Assembly: GCA_013203115.1 (NCBI GenBank)
Contig: JABMQW010000140.1
Coordinates: 1 to 37,209 of the forward strand
Direction of reading: 5' to 3'
From: Fidelibacterota bacterium
GTDB lineage: Bacteria; Fidelibacterota; Marinisomatia; Marinisomatales; TCS56
DNA length: 37,209 nt
Shown: one piece after another, positions 25,629 to 33,494 of the stretch
How the letters are laid out: each line of letters starts with the position of its first letter
Position numbering within the stretch: the stretch's first letter is position 1
Translations under genes and position numbers: made by a program
The notes under the pieces: model-generated
Told to the model about the DNA's origin: nothing
Seen by the model: only the letters and a program-made list of their open reading frames with translations
The model's database searches: none

Positions 25629-26945
25629 GTGAAACATATTACAGTAATTGGAACGGGATATGTCGGATTGGTGAACGGAGCAGGGCTGGCCGATTTCGGG
25701 AATTTGGTCATCTGTTGTGATATCGATGCACGAAAGATTGAAATGCTCAATCATGGACAGATTCCGATTTATGAGCCCGGGTTGGAAGAAGTCGTTGAAC
25801 GGAACGTATCGACCGGCAGACTCTCTTTTACAACCGATCTTGATCAAGCGATCAGTCGATCGGAAGTAATTTACATTGCTGTTGGTACACCCCAGGGCGC
25901 CAATGGTGAAGCTGATATTTCTGCCGTTATGTCCGTCGCGGAACGGATTGGGAAGAATTTAACGGAATATAAGGTCATTTGTACCAAGAGTACTGTTCCA
26001 ATCGGTACCGGAAAAAAAATTATTGCCGCAATAAAAACAAAAGTGGATGTTACCGATTTTGATTATGTATCCAACCCGGAATTTTTACGGGAGGGGGCGG
26101 CCATTAAGGATTTTTTATGGCCCGACCGGGTTGTGATTGGTGCTGAATCCGAGCGTGCTTTCAAGATAATGCGGGATGTTTACCGTCCCCTTTTTATCAA
26201 CGAGACGCCAGTTATCCAGACTAATATTGTCACGGCTGAGACAATTAAATATGCCAGTAACGCCTTTTTGGCACTGAAAATCAGCTATATTAATGAAATT
26301 GCAAATTTATGCGAGGCGGTGGGAGGAGATATCCATCAGGTTGCCCGGGCAATGGGACTGGACGGACGTATCAGTTCAAAATTTCTGCATCCGGGACCTG
26401 GCTATGGCGGTTCTTGTTTCCCCAAGGATACCAATGCCTTGGTCACGATGGCTGAGACGGCAGGTGTTTGTATTTCGACCGTAAAAGCGGCTATTTCCGC
26501 CAATGATATTCAGAAACAAAGAATGGTAAATAAACTGCGGAAACTGGTGGGTGGGAGTTTTGACGGTAAACAGATTGCTGTGCTTGGCTTGAGTTTTAAA
26601 CCACAGACCGATGATGTACGGGATTCCGCCTCAATTGTGATGTTGGAAGCTTTGGAACGTGAAGGTGCTCTAATTAGGGCTTATGATCCGGTGGCGGTGG
26701 AATCGATGCGGAAAAAATTTCCGGAGATCGACTATTATGATAATTGGGAAACGGCCATAGCCGGCGCCGAGGCTGTAGTTATCATGACCGAGTGGAATGA
26801 ATTTCGGGGAATGGACCTGGAAGATCTGGGAAAGCGGTTGTCAAAAAAGATTATTCTTGATACCCGAAACATTTTCCGGCCAATGGAATTGAAACGGTTA
26901 GGATTTATTTTTGATAATGTCGGTAGATTAACCGAACTAATATGA
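25629..26945 (+). CDS. ugd: UDP-glucose 6-dehydrogenase
   Basis: 438 residues of the UDP-glucose/GDP-mannose dehydrogenase family, oxidising UDP-glucose twice to UDP-glucuronate with NAD+. The N-terminal Rossmann fold begins ITVIGTGYVGLVNG (4-17), then AVGTPQG, STVPIGTG and YVSNPEFLREGAAIKDF. The catalytic Cys is C263 in GPGYGGSCFPKDTNAL (256-271). The C-terminal substrate-binding domain has LGLSFKPQTDDVRDSAS and TEWNEF. UDP-N-acetylglucosamine or other UDP-sugar substrates are possible alternatives. The start is GTG at 25629. It opens the polysaccharide locus, supplying an acidic sugar donor. Confidence 0.93.
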   Translation: MKHITVIGTGYVGLVNGAGLADFGNLVICCDIDARKIEMLNHGQIPIYEPGLEEVVERNVSTGRLSFTTDLDQAISRSEVIYIAVGTPQGANGEADISAVMSVAERIGKNLTEYKVICTKSTVPIGTGKKIIAAIKTKVDVTDFDYVSNPEFLREGAAIKDFLWPDRVVIGAESERAFKIMRDVYRPLFINETPVIQTNIVTAETIKYASNAFLALKISYINEIANLCEAVGGDIHQVARAMGLDGRISSKFLHPGPGYGGSCFPKDTNALVTMAETAGVCISTVKAAISANDIQKQRMVNKLRKLVGGSFDGKQIAVLGLSFKPQTDDVRDSASIVMLEALEREGALIRAYDPVAVESMRKKFPEIDYYDNWETAIAGAEAVVIMTEWNEFRGMDLEDLGKRLSKKIILDTRNIFRPMELKRLGFIFDNVGRLTELI

Positions 26946-27067
26946 AATCAAGTAAAAATTATCTGATGATCGAACAAGCAATATTAATCGATTCTGATCT
27001 TACCGGTTCATCACTCTGACGTTGGTGGAGTACCTTATTAGTAATCAATATAAAATAAGTAGTTAAA

Positions 27068-28258
27068 ATGAGAATAATTTTTATTTCACTAATCCTTACC
27101 ATAACGTCCGTTATTATTCCCCAAACATTTGGACGAATCGGATTGGATCAAGAGCTTGCTTCACAACAGGAAATGCAAGCGCTGGAATCATTTGAAGAAA
27201 CATTTGCTCTGGAAAAAGCTATTGATCCTGCAAATTATATATTAGGGTCTGGGGACGAATTAGGATTGAATATTCTCACGAGTCAGAATATTACCTGGCC
27301 GTTAACCGTTACTCCAACAGGAGATTTATTTATTCCATCGGTCGGAATAATACACGTCGCCGGAATTTCACTGGAAGAGGCAACTGTTAAAGTACGTAAT
27401 TTTATTGTTACACAAGCCTACCCTAATTCAAAGGTTACACTTGCATTAATTAATTTACGCCAATTTAAGGTGCAGGTATCCGGTGCAGTAAACCAACCGG
27501 GGTTTGTGACAATTACACCGGTTGATCGACTAAGTGACGTTATAAAAAAAGTGGGCAATTTTCATCAATTTGCCCGGGAATACAATATTATTATTTACCG
27601 GAAAGAGCAGAAACCGATTATTATTGATTATTTTATGTATTGGCAAAATGGGGATCTGGCGCATAATCCTTCATTTCTCGAAGGTGACGTAATACAAGTA
27701 CCTTTCGGTAACATTGAAACGGAAGGTATTGTAATCCGTGGATCAGTTACCGGGCGTGGATATGATATCATTAAAAAGAATGAAACGCTGGAAAATTATA
27801 TTCGACGTAAGGCAAAATTTGCCACTAATGCTGATTTGGAATCAGTCACAATCACACGACGAATAAAAGATGATCTAGAGATTATTCACATTACACCAGA
27901 TAAATTTCATTCAACATTACTAGAACCAAGAGATGCAATTGATATTTTAGGAGAACGTGGTGTTACGGTTAATGGATATGTACAAGTCCCAGGTGGATAT
28001 TCCTTTTTACCGGGATTTTCAGTCTCGAATTATATCAGCATTGCCGGGGGGAATACACCCACTGGAGATGCTGATAAAGCTTTTGTGCGGCACCTGGACG
28101 GAAGCCTGGAAAAAGGGCAAATGGTATTAGTTAGACGGGGGGATGTCATTGTTGTCCCCCGAACCATAAAAAGTGTTATATTTGGTAATATAGGCATTTT
28201 ACAGATTGTTACGTCACTAACAACAATTTATTTAACTTACATTGCTGCAACAAAGTAA
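27068..28258 (+). CDS. Wza-like polysaccharide export protein with SLBB domains
   Basis: 396 residues. An N-terminal signal segment (IIFISLILTITSVII) lacks the lipobox Cys of classical Wza. The polysaccharide-export domain (about 55-132; YILGSGDELGLNILT) is followed by SLBB domains near 134-213 (VSGAVNQPGFVTI), 222-290 (VIRGSVTGRGYDI) and 299-365 (VTVNGYVQVPGGYSF), ending VRRGDVIVVP. A C-terminal hydrophobic segment (373-393) follows. Such proteins form the outer-membrane channel of Wzy-dependent capsule export. It is followed by the Wzz-like gene 4 bp downstream of its stop. The 122-bp gap upstream contains TATAAA at 27049. Confidence 0.85.
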   Translation: MRIIFISLILTITSVIIPQTFGRIGLDQELASQQEMQALESFEETFALEKAIDPANYILGSGDELGLNILTSQNITWPLTVTPTGDLFIPSVGIIHVAGISLEEATVKVRNFIVTQAYPNSKVTLALINLRQFKVQVSGAVNQPGFVTITPVDRLSDVIKKVGNFHQFAREYNIIIYRKEQKPIIIDYFMYWQNGDLAHNPSFLEGDVIQVPFGNIETEGIVIRGSVTGRGYDIIKKNETLENYIRRKAKFATNADLESVTITRRIKDDLEIIHITPDKFHSTLLEPRDAIDILGERGVTVNGYVQVPGGYSFLPGFSVSNYISIAGGNTPTGDADKAFVRHLDGSLEKGQMVLVRRGDVIVVPRTIKSVIFGNIGILQIVTSLTTIYLTYIAATK

Positions 28259-28262
28259 AATA

Positions 28263-29609
28263 ATGGAATTAACACCTCACGAAGAAAAAGTATTAGCGTT
28301 AATCAAGCAATATCCTGAGATTGTGGATGATCACCTAGCTCGTGAAAAAATTGCCCAGAAACACGGTTATACAGAAAAAACTTTAAGAAACCGGATCGGG
28401 GATTTGAAGAAGTACGGGATGATAGATAATATTCACAAAAGTCCCGGTATTTCGCAAGCAGACGCCAACCTGATTGATATTTTTCAATTAATTTGGTTGT
28501 CCCGGTTGAAAATTATCAGGAATGTATTTGTAATAACTATTATATCAATTATAATTGCACTAATAATGCCCTTAACATATAAAGCCAGAGCGGTGATAAT
28601 GCCTCCATCGTTAGAAAGTAATTTGGGATTTTCCAGTGCCTTAACATCACTTCCATTCAGTGGATTATTGGGAGGTGGGGGTAACTCCGAGGCAATGACA
28701 TTTCTTGCTATTTTGAGAAGCAGGAAAACAATGCAAGATGTCGTTCAGAAATTTAAACTGATTGAGTATTATAATGTTGAGTATTTAGAAGAAGCAATAG
28801 CAGAACTAAAAAATAATTCCAATTTTGAGATTGAGGAAGAGGGGACAATTTCCATTTCTGTTACAGCTTCAACTTCATGGTTCCATCCGAAAGATGAAAT
28901 GGAGTTCTGCAAAAGACTGGTTGCTGATATATCAAATTATTTTGTTAAAAAACTTGATGAGGTTAATAACAATCTTAAGGGAGAAAAAGCAAAACTTCAT
29001 CGACAGTTAATAGAAAAACGATATAATATGAACATCCATGATCTTCAAGTTGCTGAAGACAATTTAAATTCATTTCAAAAAAAGTACAATACATTAGCCC
29101 TACCTGAACAAACATCAGCTGCCATCGAAATCGCTGCAACAATTAAAGCGCAGAAAATATTTGCAGAAGTGAAATATGAAGTATTAAAACACTCGTATTC
29201 AGTTGATCATCCTGATATTCAAAATGTGAAGAGGGAAATAAATCAACTGGAAATGCAACTCGAAAATATGGATAGAGGGATTGAGCGAGACTTTCTATTC
29301 CCAAAGTTTAAGGAGATACCCGATTTAGGTATTGAACTCGCGAGGTTTATACGAGCAGTAGAGATTCAGAATAAACTCTATATATTTCTTACTCAACAAT
29401 ATGAAGAAGCAAAGATACAAGAAGCAAAAGATACTCCAACTCTTCAAATATTAGATTTAGCAGTTATACCGGAAAAAAAATATAAACCTAATAGGGCAAA
29501 TATTGTTGTTGCATCCTTTTTTGCTAGTCTGATTTTCAGTATTATAATAATATTATCCTTTCAAAGTATTTCGAACTATCGTTTACTGCAAAATCAGAGA
29601 TTAAAATAG
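28263..29609 (+). CDS. Wzz/GNVR polysaccharide co-polymerase with N-terminal helix-turn-helix
   Basis: 448 residues from the ATG at 28263. Residues 1-60 look like a winged-helix/HTH domain (HEEKVLALIKQYPEI, then AREKIAQKHGYTEKTLRNRIGDLKKYGMI), not part of ordinary Wzz proteins. TM1 follows at about 84-105, then a periplasmic Wzz domain with coiled coil (about 225-345), the GNVR-like stretch (LGIELARFIRAVEIQNKLYIFLTQQYEEAKI) and the P-E-K-x-x-x-P-N-R loop (403-411) before TM2 (412-434). No kinase domain or Walker motif is present, so it is a stand-alone chain-length regulator. The HTH would lie in the cytoplasm. It could be a real sensor domain or an old fusion. Confidence 0.82.
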   Translation: MELTPHEEKVLALIKQYPEIVDDHLAREKIAQKHGYTEKTLRNRIGDLKKYGMIDNIHKSPGISQADANLIDIFQLIWLSRLKIIRNVFVITIISIIIALIMPLTYKARAVIMPPSLESNLGFSSALTSLPFSGLLGGGGNSEAMTFLAILRSRKTMQDVVQKFKLIEYYNVEYLEEAIAELKNNSNFEIEEEGTISISVTASTSWFHPKDEMEFCKRLVADISNYFVKKLDEVNNNLKGEKAKLHRQLIEKRYNMNIHDLQVAEDNLNSFQKKYNTLALPEQTSAAIEIAATIKAQKIFAEVKYEVLKHSYSVDHPDIQNVKREINQLEMQLENMDRGIERDFLFPKFKEIPDLGIELARFIRAVEIQNKLYIFLTQQYEEAKIQEAKDTPTLQILDLAVIPEKKYKPNRANIVVASFFASLIFSIIIILSFQSISNYRLLQNQRLK

Positions 29610-29636
29610 CCTAACAAAAATTTAGCATAGTATTTC

Positions 29637-29648
29637 TCCTATCCTAAT
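29637..29648 (+). repeat. Copy 1 of TCCTATCCTAA repeat
   Basis: TCCTATCCTAAT lies in the gap before the flippase gene, 35 bp upstream of its TTG. The 11-mer TCCTATCCTAA recurs at 36576-36586, and its reverse complement at 35710-35720. All three copies are intergenic in this locus. Confidence 0.35.
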
Positions 29649-29683
29649 GCATAATTATTTATTAACAATTCTCTTGTTTAGTA

Positions 29684-30928
29684 TTGAAGCACATTTATAA
29701 ATCCATAACGGTTTTAACCTTATTTTTAGTACTCCTAAGAGCGTTGGGATTTTTACGCACTATTGAAATCGCATATCTTTTTGGATCTCAAGAATCAACA
29801 GATGGAATATTTTTAGCACTTACAGTTATTTTATCGGTTTATGCAATTTCATTAAAAGCTTTCTCCGAAGGCATGATACCATATTTAGAAAAACATTATA
29901 CGAGGAATGATTTTATATCGAGCCTTTTATGGGTTATGTGTGTCGCATTTTTTCTTAATTTAATTCTTTTTATATATGCAAATGAGATAACTCAAATAAT
30001 TGGTCCGGGCTTGGGAGAACTTGGTACGCAAGTGACATCCAAATCTTTGAGAATCTTTTCATTTATGTCTTACCCAATGTTGGGTAATGCTCTTTTTTCA
30101 GCTTATTTATACTATTCAAAAAACTATAATATAGTAGATATTGGCGACATTATTCGAAATATTATTTGTGTAGTGATAATCTACTTATGGAGTAACGATG
30201 TCATTGGAGTGGTATATGCTTGGTTTATAGGAAGTTGGATTAGTTCAATATATATTGTTTATATTTTCATTAGAAGAGTTTTCAAGAATCTTGGTAAAAT
30301 CAATCATTCTGATATACCCCTTAAAACTGGTATATTTTTTTCTACAGCAATAAATTTAATAATTTATATCGCAGTAATTATTGATAAGTACTTTCTATCA
30401 TTTAGTACGGAGGGAACAATTTCCAATTTTACTTATGGAAATGCACTTAGAGCGATAATATTAACGACAATAGTTGCAGCTTCCAGAAAGATTTTTCTTG
30501 TAGAATTTACCAATCATGGTTTCGGATATAAAAAATCTTTACTTAATACATTTATATTGTTATCGGTTTGTTCATTTTCCCTTTATATTTTTTCAATTCC
30601 TTTGACAAAACTCTTTTTTCTTAGAGGAGAAATTTCACCCACTGACGTCCAGGTAATTGCTACCGTATTACAGTTTGTTGCTATTAGTCTTCCATTTTAT
30701 TCCCTATTTGAAATTTTATCACAAAAATTATATTCACAGCAGAAGTATTCCATTGTGCTTAAAGGAGCAGTAATACTAGTTATCTTGAAAACTATTATAT
30801 GTTATTTAACATTTGAAAACTTTGGGCTTTTTTCGGTCTTAGGGTCAAAATTATTTTTTGAAATTGGCCTTTTTATGGTTGTATTTATTTATCTTTGGAA
30901 GCGTCAATTCAAGACTGAAAAATCATGA
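29684..30928 (+). CDS. MurJ/Wzx-type lipid-linked oligosaccharide flippase
   Basis: 414 residues, polytopic, with about 11-12 hydrophobic segments. The beginning (FGSQESTDGIFLAL...AISLKAFSEGMIPYL) matches the MurJ/MviN pattern of an acidic residue after the first helix and an E-G near the second. It is shorter than typical MurJ (about 500). As it sits between Wzz- and Wzy-like genes, it most likely flips an undecaprenyl-linked repeat unit across the inner membrane (Wzx role) and is not the cell's lipid II flippase. The start is TTG at 29684; no ATG fits before the first helix. The gene is A/T-rich. Its TGA overlaps the next ATG by 4 bp. Confidence 0.8.
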   Translation: MKHIYKSITVLTLFLVLLRALGFLRTIEIAYLFGSQESTDGIFLALTVILSVYAISLKAFSEGMIPYLEKHYTRNDFISSLLWVMCVAFFLNLILFIYANEITQIIGPGLGELGTQVTSKSLRIFSFMSYPMLGNALFSAYLYYSKNYNIVDIGDIIRNIICVVIIYLWSNDVIGVVYAWFIGSWISSIYIVYIFIRRVFKNLGKINHSDIPLKTGIFFSTAINLIIYIAVIIDKYFLSFSTEGTISNFTYGNALRAIILTTIVAASRKIFLVEFTNHGFGYKKSLLNTFILLSVCSFSLYIFSIPLTKLFFLRGEISPTDVQVIATVLQFVAISLPFYSLFEILSQKLYSQQKYSIVLKGAVILVILKTIICYLTFENFGLFSVLGSKLFFEIGLFMVVFIYLWKRQFKTEKS

Positions 30929-32307
30929 GAAACAGTATTCTATTTAGTGCGCCATTCTTTGTCTTAATACTTGGTATCCTTTTAAATTCCGAAACTTTAA
31001 TATTCTTGTTCTACACAATATTTCCAATTGTAATAACGATATTAGTTTTTGGAATAGTTAAAGGCGAAGTCCTCGACATTCGTTTTCTATTTATTTCCTT
31101 TTTTGCCTTGTATATCTCATTGCCTGCCTTTTTCACGGTTATATTTGGATCTGGTGTATTACTGGATCGTTTCAGTGAAGCTGTTTTCGGCGCTACTGCG
31201 AAAGACCTGCATTTCTCATTTATTTTACACAATATTGCAATCATCTTTTTATTTGGGTCTGCTTTTGGGTTGTATCTTTTCACAGGAATTGAAGATAGGA
31301 AAGAGGTAAAACCCAGCTTATCATCAGACGCTTTGATATTATTTAATGGGTTATATTTATGTATCTTATTATATATCTTTTTTATTGTTATTGATATTAC
31401 TTCAATATTCTCATGGGATTATATAAAATACCACAAATTTATAGCAGGAAAGGGTTTATTCTTATTTTGGTTGAATACGTTGCCTTTTATTATTGGTATT
31501 AATTTGCTTATGCAACAAACCAAATGGCAAAAAATTTGTTGGGTATTAATTTATCTGATATTGGCAATAATTTTAGTAATTGCCACTGGAAAAAGATCAT
31601 ATATTTTTCCAAGCATGGTGGGTATATCGATGTATTTGCTCCACTTAAAAAAAATTCACTGGTTGAAAATTACCATAGTGATAATAGTCATTTATGGAAC
31701 AATGCATGCCTACGGTTTTATAAGAGCGTTTAAGGGGGAAACGGATTTATTAAACCAATGGCAGAAAGGATGGACCTTTGTTGTTGAACATAAGGAGTTT
31801 TTAATCAATGATGAATTTTCGGCATCTGTTATCAATTCCACAGGAGTAATCAATCTGCTAAAAAAGGGTATTTGGGATTATCAATATGGTAGAACGGTTA
31901 TTGATATTTTTCCCAGTCTTATTCCTAAAGTCTTTTATGCTGACCGTCAAGAGGGAATTGCGCTACTGTTTGCTAAGAAAGCAAGTATTGGACGATTTCG
32001 AGCTGGAGGAGCTTTTGGATTTTCAATAATTGGTGATAGCTATCTTAATTTTGGAATACTGGGAGTTGTTATATTTTTTATATTATTTGGATTTTTATTA
32101 CAAAAATTGGCATTAGATCCATATCTATTCCAAAATATCTTTGTTTTTGGTATGCTCCCTACTATTATTTTTTTTAGTCGAACAAGTCTATCAGGTACTA
32201 TGAAATCTATTCTTATAAATCCCGCGATTCCTTTTATTCTTTTCGTTTGTTTTTATTACTTTACCTATAAATTTATTACTGTAAAAAAAACCTTACACGA
32301 GGTATAA
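30925..32307 (+). CDS. Wzy-like polysaccharide repeat-unit polymerase
   Basis: 460 residues, polytopic, with about 11 hydrophobic segments. The large soluble loop in the second half contains RAFKGETDLLNQW and DIFPSLIPKVFYADRQEG, the layout of oligosaccharide repeat-unit polymerases, with conserved sequence around the second periplasmic loop. GRFRAGGAFGFSIIGDSYLNFG (about 351-372), with Gly-rich sequence, is typical. It polymerises lipid-linked repeats in the periplasm together with Wzz. Sequence identity within this family is low, so the assignment uses topology, the loop and the position after the flippase (4-bp ATGA overlap). It is A/T-rich. Confidence 0.8.
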   Translation: MRNSILFSAPFFVLILGILLNSETLIFLFYTIFPIVITILVFGIVKGEVLDIRFLFISFFALYISLPAFFTVIFGSGVLLDRFSEAVFGATAKDLHFSFILHNIAIIFLFGSAFGLYLFTGIEDRKEVKPSLSSDALILFNGLYLCILLYIFFIVIDITSIFSWDYIKYHKFIAGKGLFLFWLNTLPFIIGINLLMQQTKWQKICWVLIYLILAIILVIATGKRSYIFPSMVGISMYLLHLKKIHWLKITIVIIVIYGTMHAYGFIRAFKGETDLLNQWQKGWTFVVEHKEFLINDEFSASVINSTGVINLLKKGIWDYQYGRTVIDIFPSLIPKVFYADRQEGIALLFAKKASIGRFRAGGAFGFSIIGDSYLNFGILGVVIFFILFGFLLQKLALDPYLFQNIFVFGMLPTIIFFSRTSLSGTMKSILINPAIPFILFVCFYYFTYKFITVKKTLHEV

Positions 32308-32373
32308 ACAAATCTGTAACATTCGCACTATGCTATTAAATAATATAATAAAAAACAGTTTACAGGTAACATT

Positions 32374-33459
32374 CTGAAGGTCGTAAATATTGGAAGATGG
32401 CCCCCGCCATATGGTGGAGTCTCATCACATATCAACAGATTACATGCGTATCTGATGAAAAACGGAATTAACAGTATCGTGATTGACCAAAATACAAGTA
32501 ATCACTGTGCTAAGAGTTTGGATCAACGTATTATTTATCTTAAAGGTAATAGATCTCAGAAATATATCCAGTTACTTAACTTGTTATCTAGTAGTAATGC
32601 AGATGTGTGTCATTTTCACACATCCCTATTTAAAATATTCATTAAAGGCGGTTTTTTTCTGTTATTCAATCTTATAAATGTGCAAACTGTTCTCACAATT
32701 CACTCTGGTCATTTTGTAAAACAATATGAGAAAAAAAGTCTCATTTGGCAAATAGCTGTGAAAAAAATGATAAACTCATTTAATCACGTCATTGCTCTTA
32801 ATAAAGAACAACTGGATTTTTATCTAAACAGACTGCAAAGACAGCAAACAAACGTAACATTAATCCCACCATTCATTTTCCCATCTGATTTTAATAAGTC
32901 AGCTATTAAATCGATGACAAAAATAAATTCTTTTAAAGCTAACGTTGATATGACAATATTAGTCAGCGGCCGTATTTTTTTGTTGTATGGTTTTGATTTA
33001 ATAATTCAAGCAGCCAATAAAGTAATGTGTATGAGGAATATTAAAATTGGACTTATATTTATTTTTTATACTGCAGAGGATAAAAAATATAGAATAAAAT
33101 TAATGAAAAAAATTAGTAATTATGAGTACCATCTCGTTCTTCGTGATTTGTCCTCCGAACAGTTTTTATCGGTTATGAAGAATTGTAATATTTATGTCAG
33201 ACCAACTTATTATGATGGGAATAGTGTATCAACAATGGAAGCTATTGCATTAAACATCCCGGTGATTGCTAGCGATATCGACGGTCGTCCGAAAGGAGCA
33301 ATATTATTTAAAACTGGAGATGTACCAGATCTTGTTACTAAGTTGTGTTACTGTATTGATAATTATAGTTTAGTAAAAAATAATCTAAGACATTATAAGT
33401 TAGCGGATAATGGAGCAAAAATGTTGACTTTGTATCAAAAGATTGCGAATCACAATTAG
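32374..33459 (+). CDS. GT4-family glycosyltransferase, start codon non-canonical
   Basis: The GT-B fold of family GT4 is visible: N-terminal acceptor domain VVNIGRWPPPYGGVSSHINRL with the Gly-rich loop, VLTIHSGHF, then the donor domain beginning ILVSGRIFLLYGFDLIIQA and the donor-binding stretch YDGNSVSTMEAIALNIPVIASD. An ATG exists at 32455, but it lies after the conserved Gly-rich loop, which reads in the same frame from 32374. Upstream there is an in-frame TAA at 32341 and no ATG, GTG or TTG between. The start is therefore probably CTG 32374 (or ATT 32371), with ACAGGT just ahead. From CTG the protein has 361 residues. It likely adds a sugar in repeat-unit assembly; donor unknown. Confidence 0.75.
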   Translation: MKVVNIGRWPPPYGGVSSHINRLHAYLMKNGINSIVIDQNTSNHCAKSLDQRIIYLKGNRSQKYIQLLNLLSSSNADVCHFHTSLFKIFIKGGFFLLFNLINVQTVLTIHSGHFVKQYEKKSLIWQIAVKKMINSFNHVIALNKEQLDFYLNRLQRQQTNVTLIPPFIFPSDFNKSAIKSMTKINSFKANVDMTILVSGRIFLLYGFDLIIQAANKVMCMRNIKIGLIFIFYTAEDKKYRIKLMKKISNYEYHLVLRDLSSEQFLSVMKNCNIYVRPTYYDGNSVSTMEAIALNIPVIASDIDGRPKGAILFKTGDVPDLVTKLCYCIDNYSLVKNNLRHYKLADNGAKMLTLYQKIANHN

Positions 33460-33494
33460 AATTAATATTGACGGGAATTAGCAGGATCACAGGG

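Noticed and set aside
26942-27019. A 25-codon ORF whose ATG overlaps the ugd stop (ATGA), peptide MKSSKNYLMIEQ...
   Set aside because: The length is near chance, there is no membrane segment or motif, and no ribosome site of its own; kept out of the gene list.
32308-32373. GTAACATTC repeated twice before the glycosyltransferase gene
   Set aside because: A 9-base match in A/T-rich DNA is expected by chance; no palindrome or spacing logic supports an operator.
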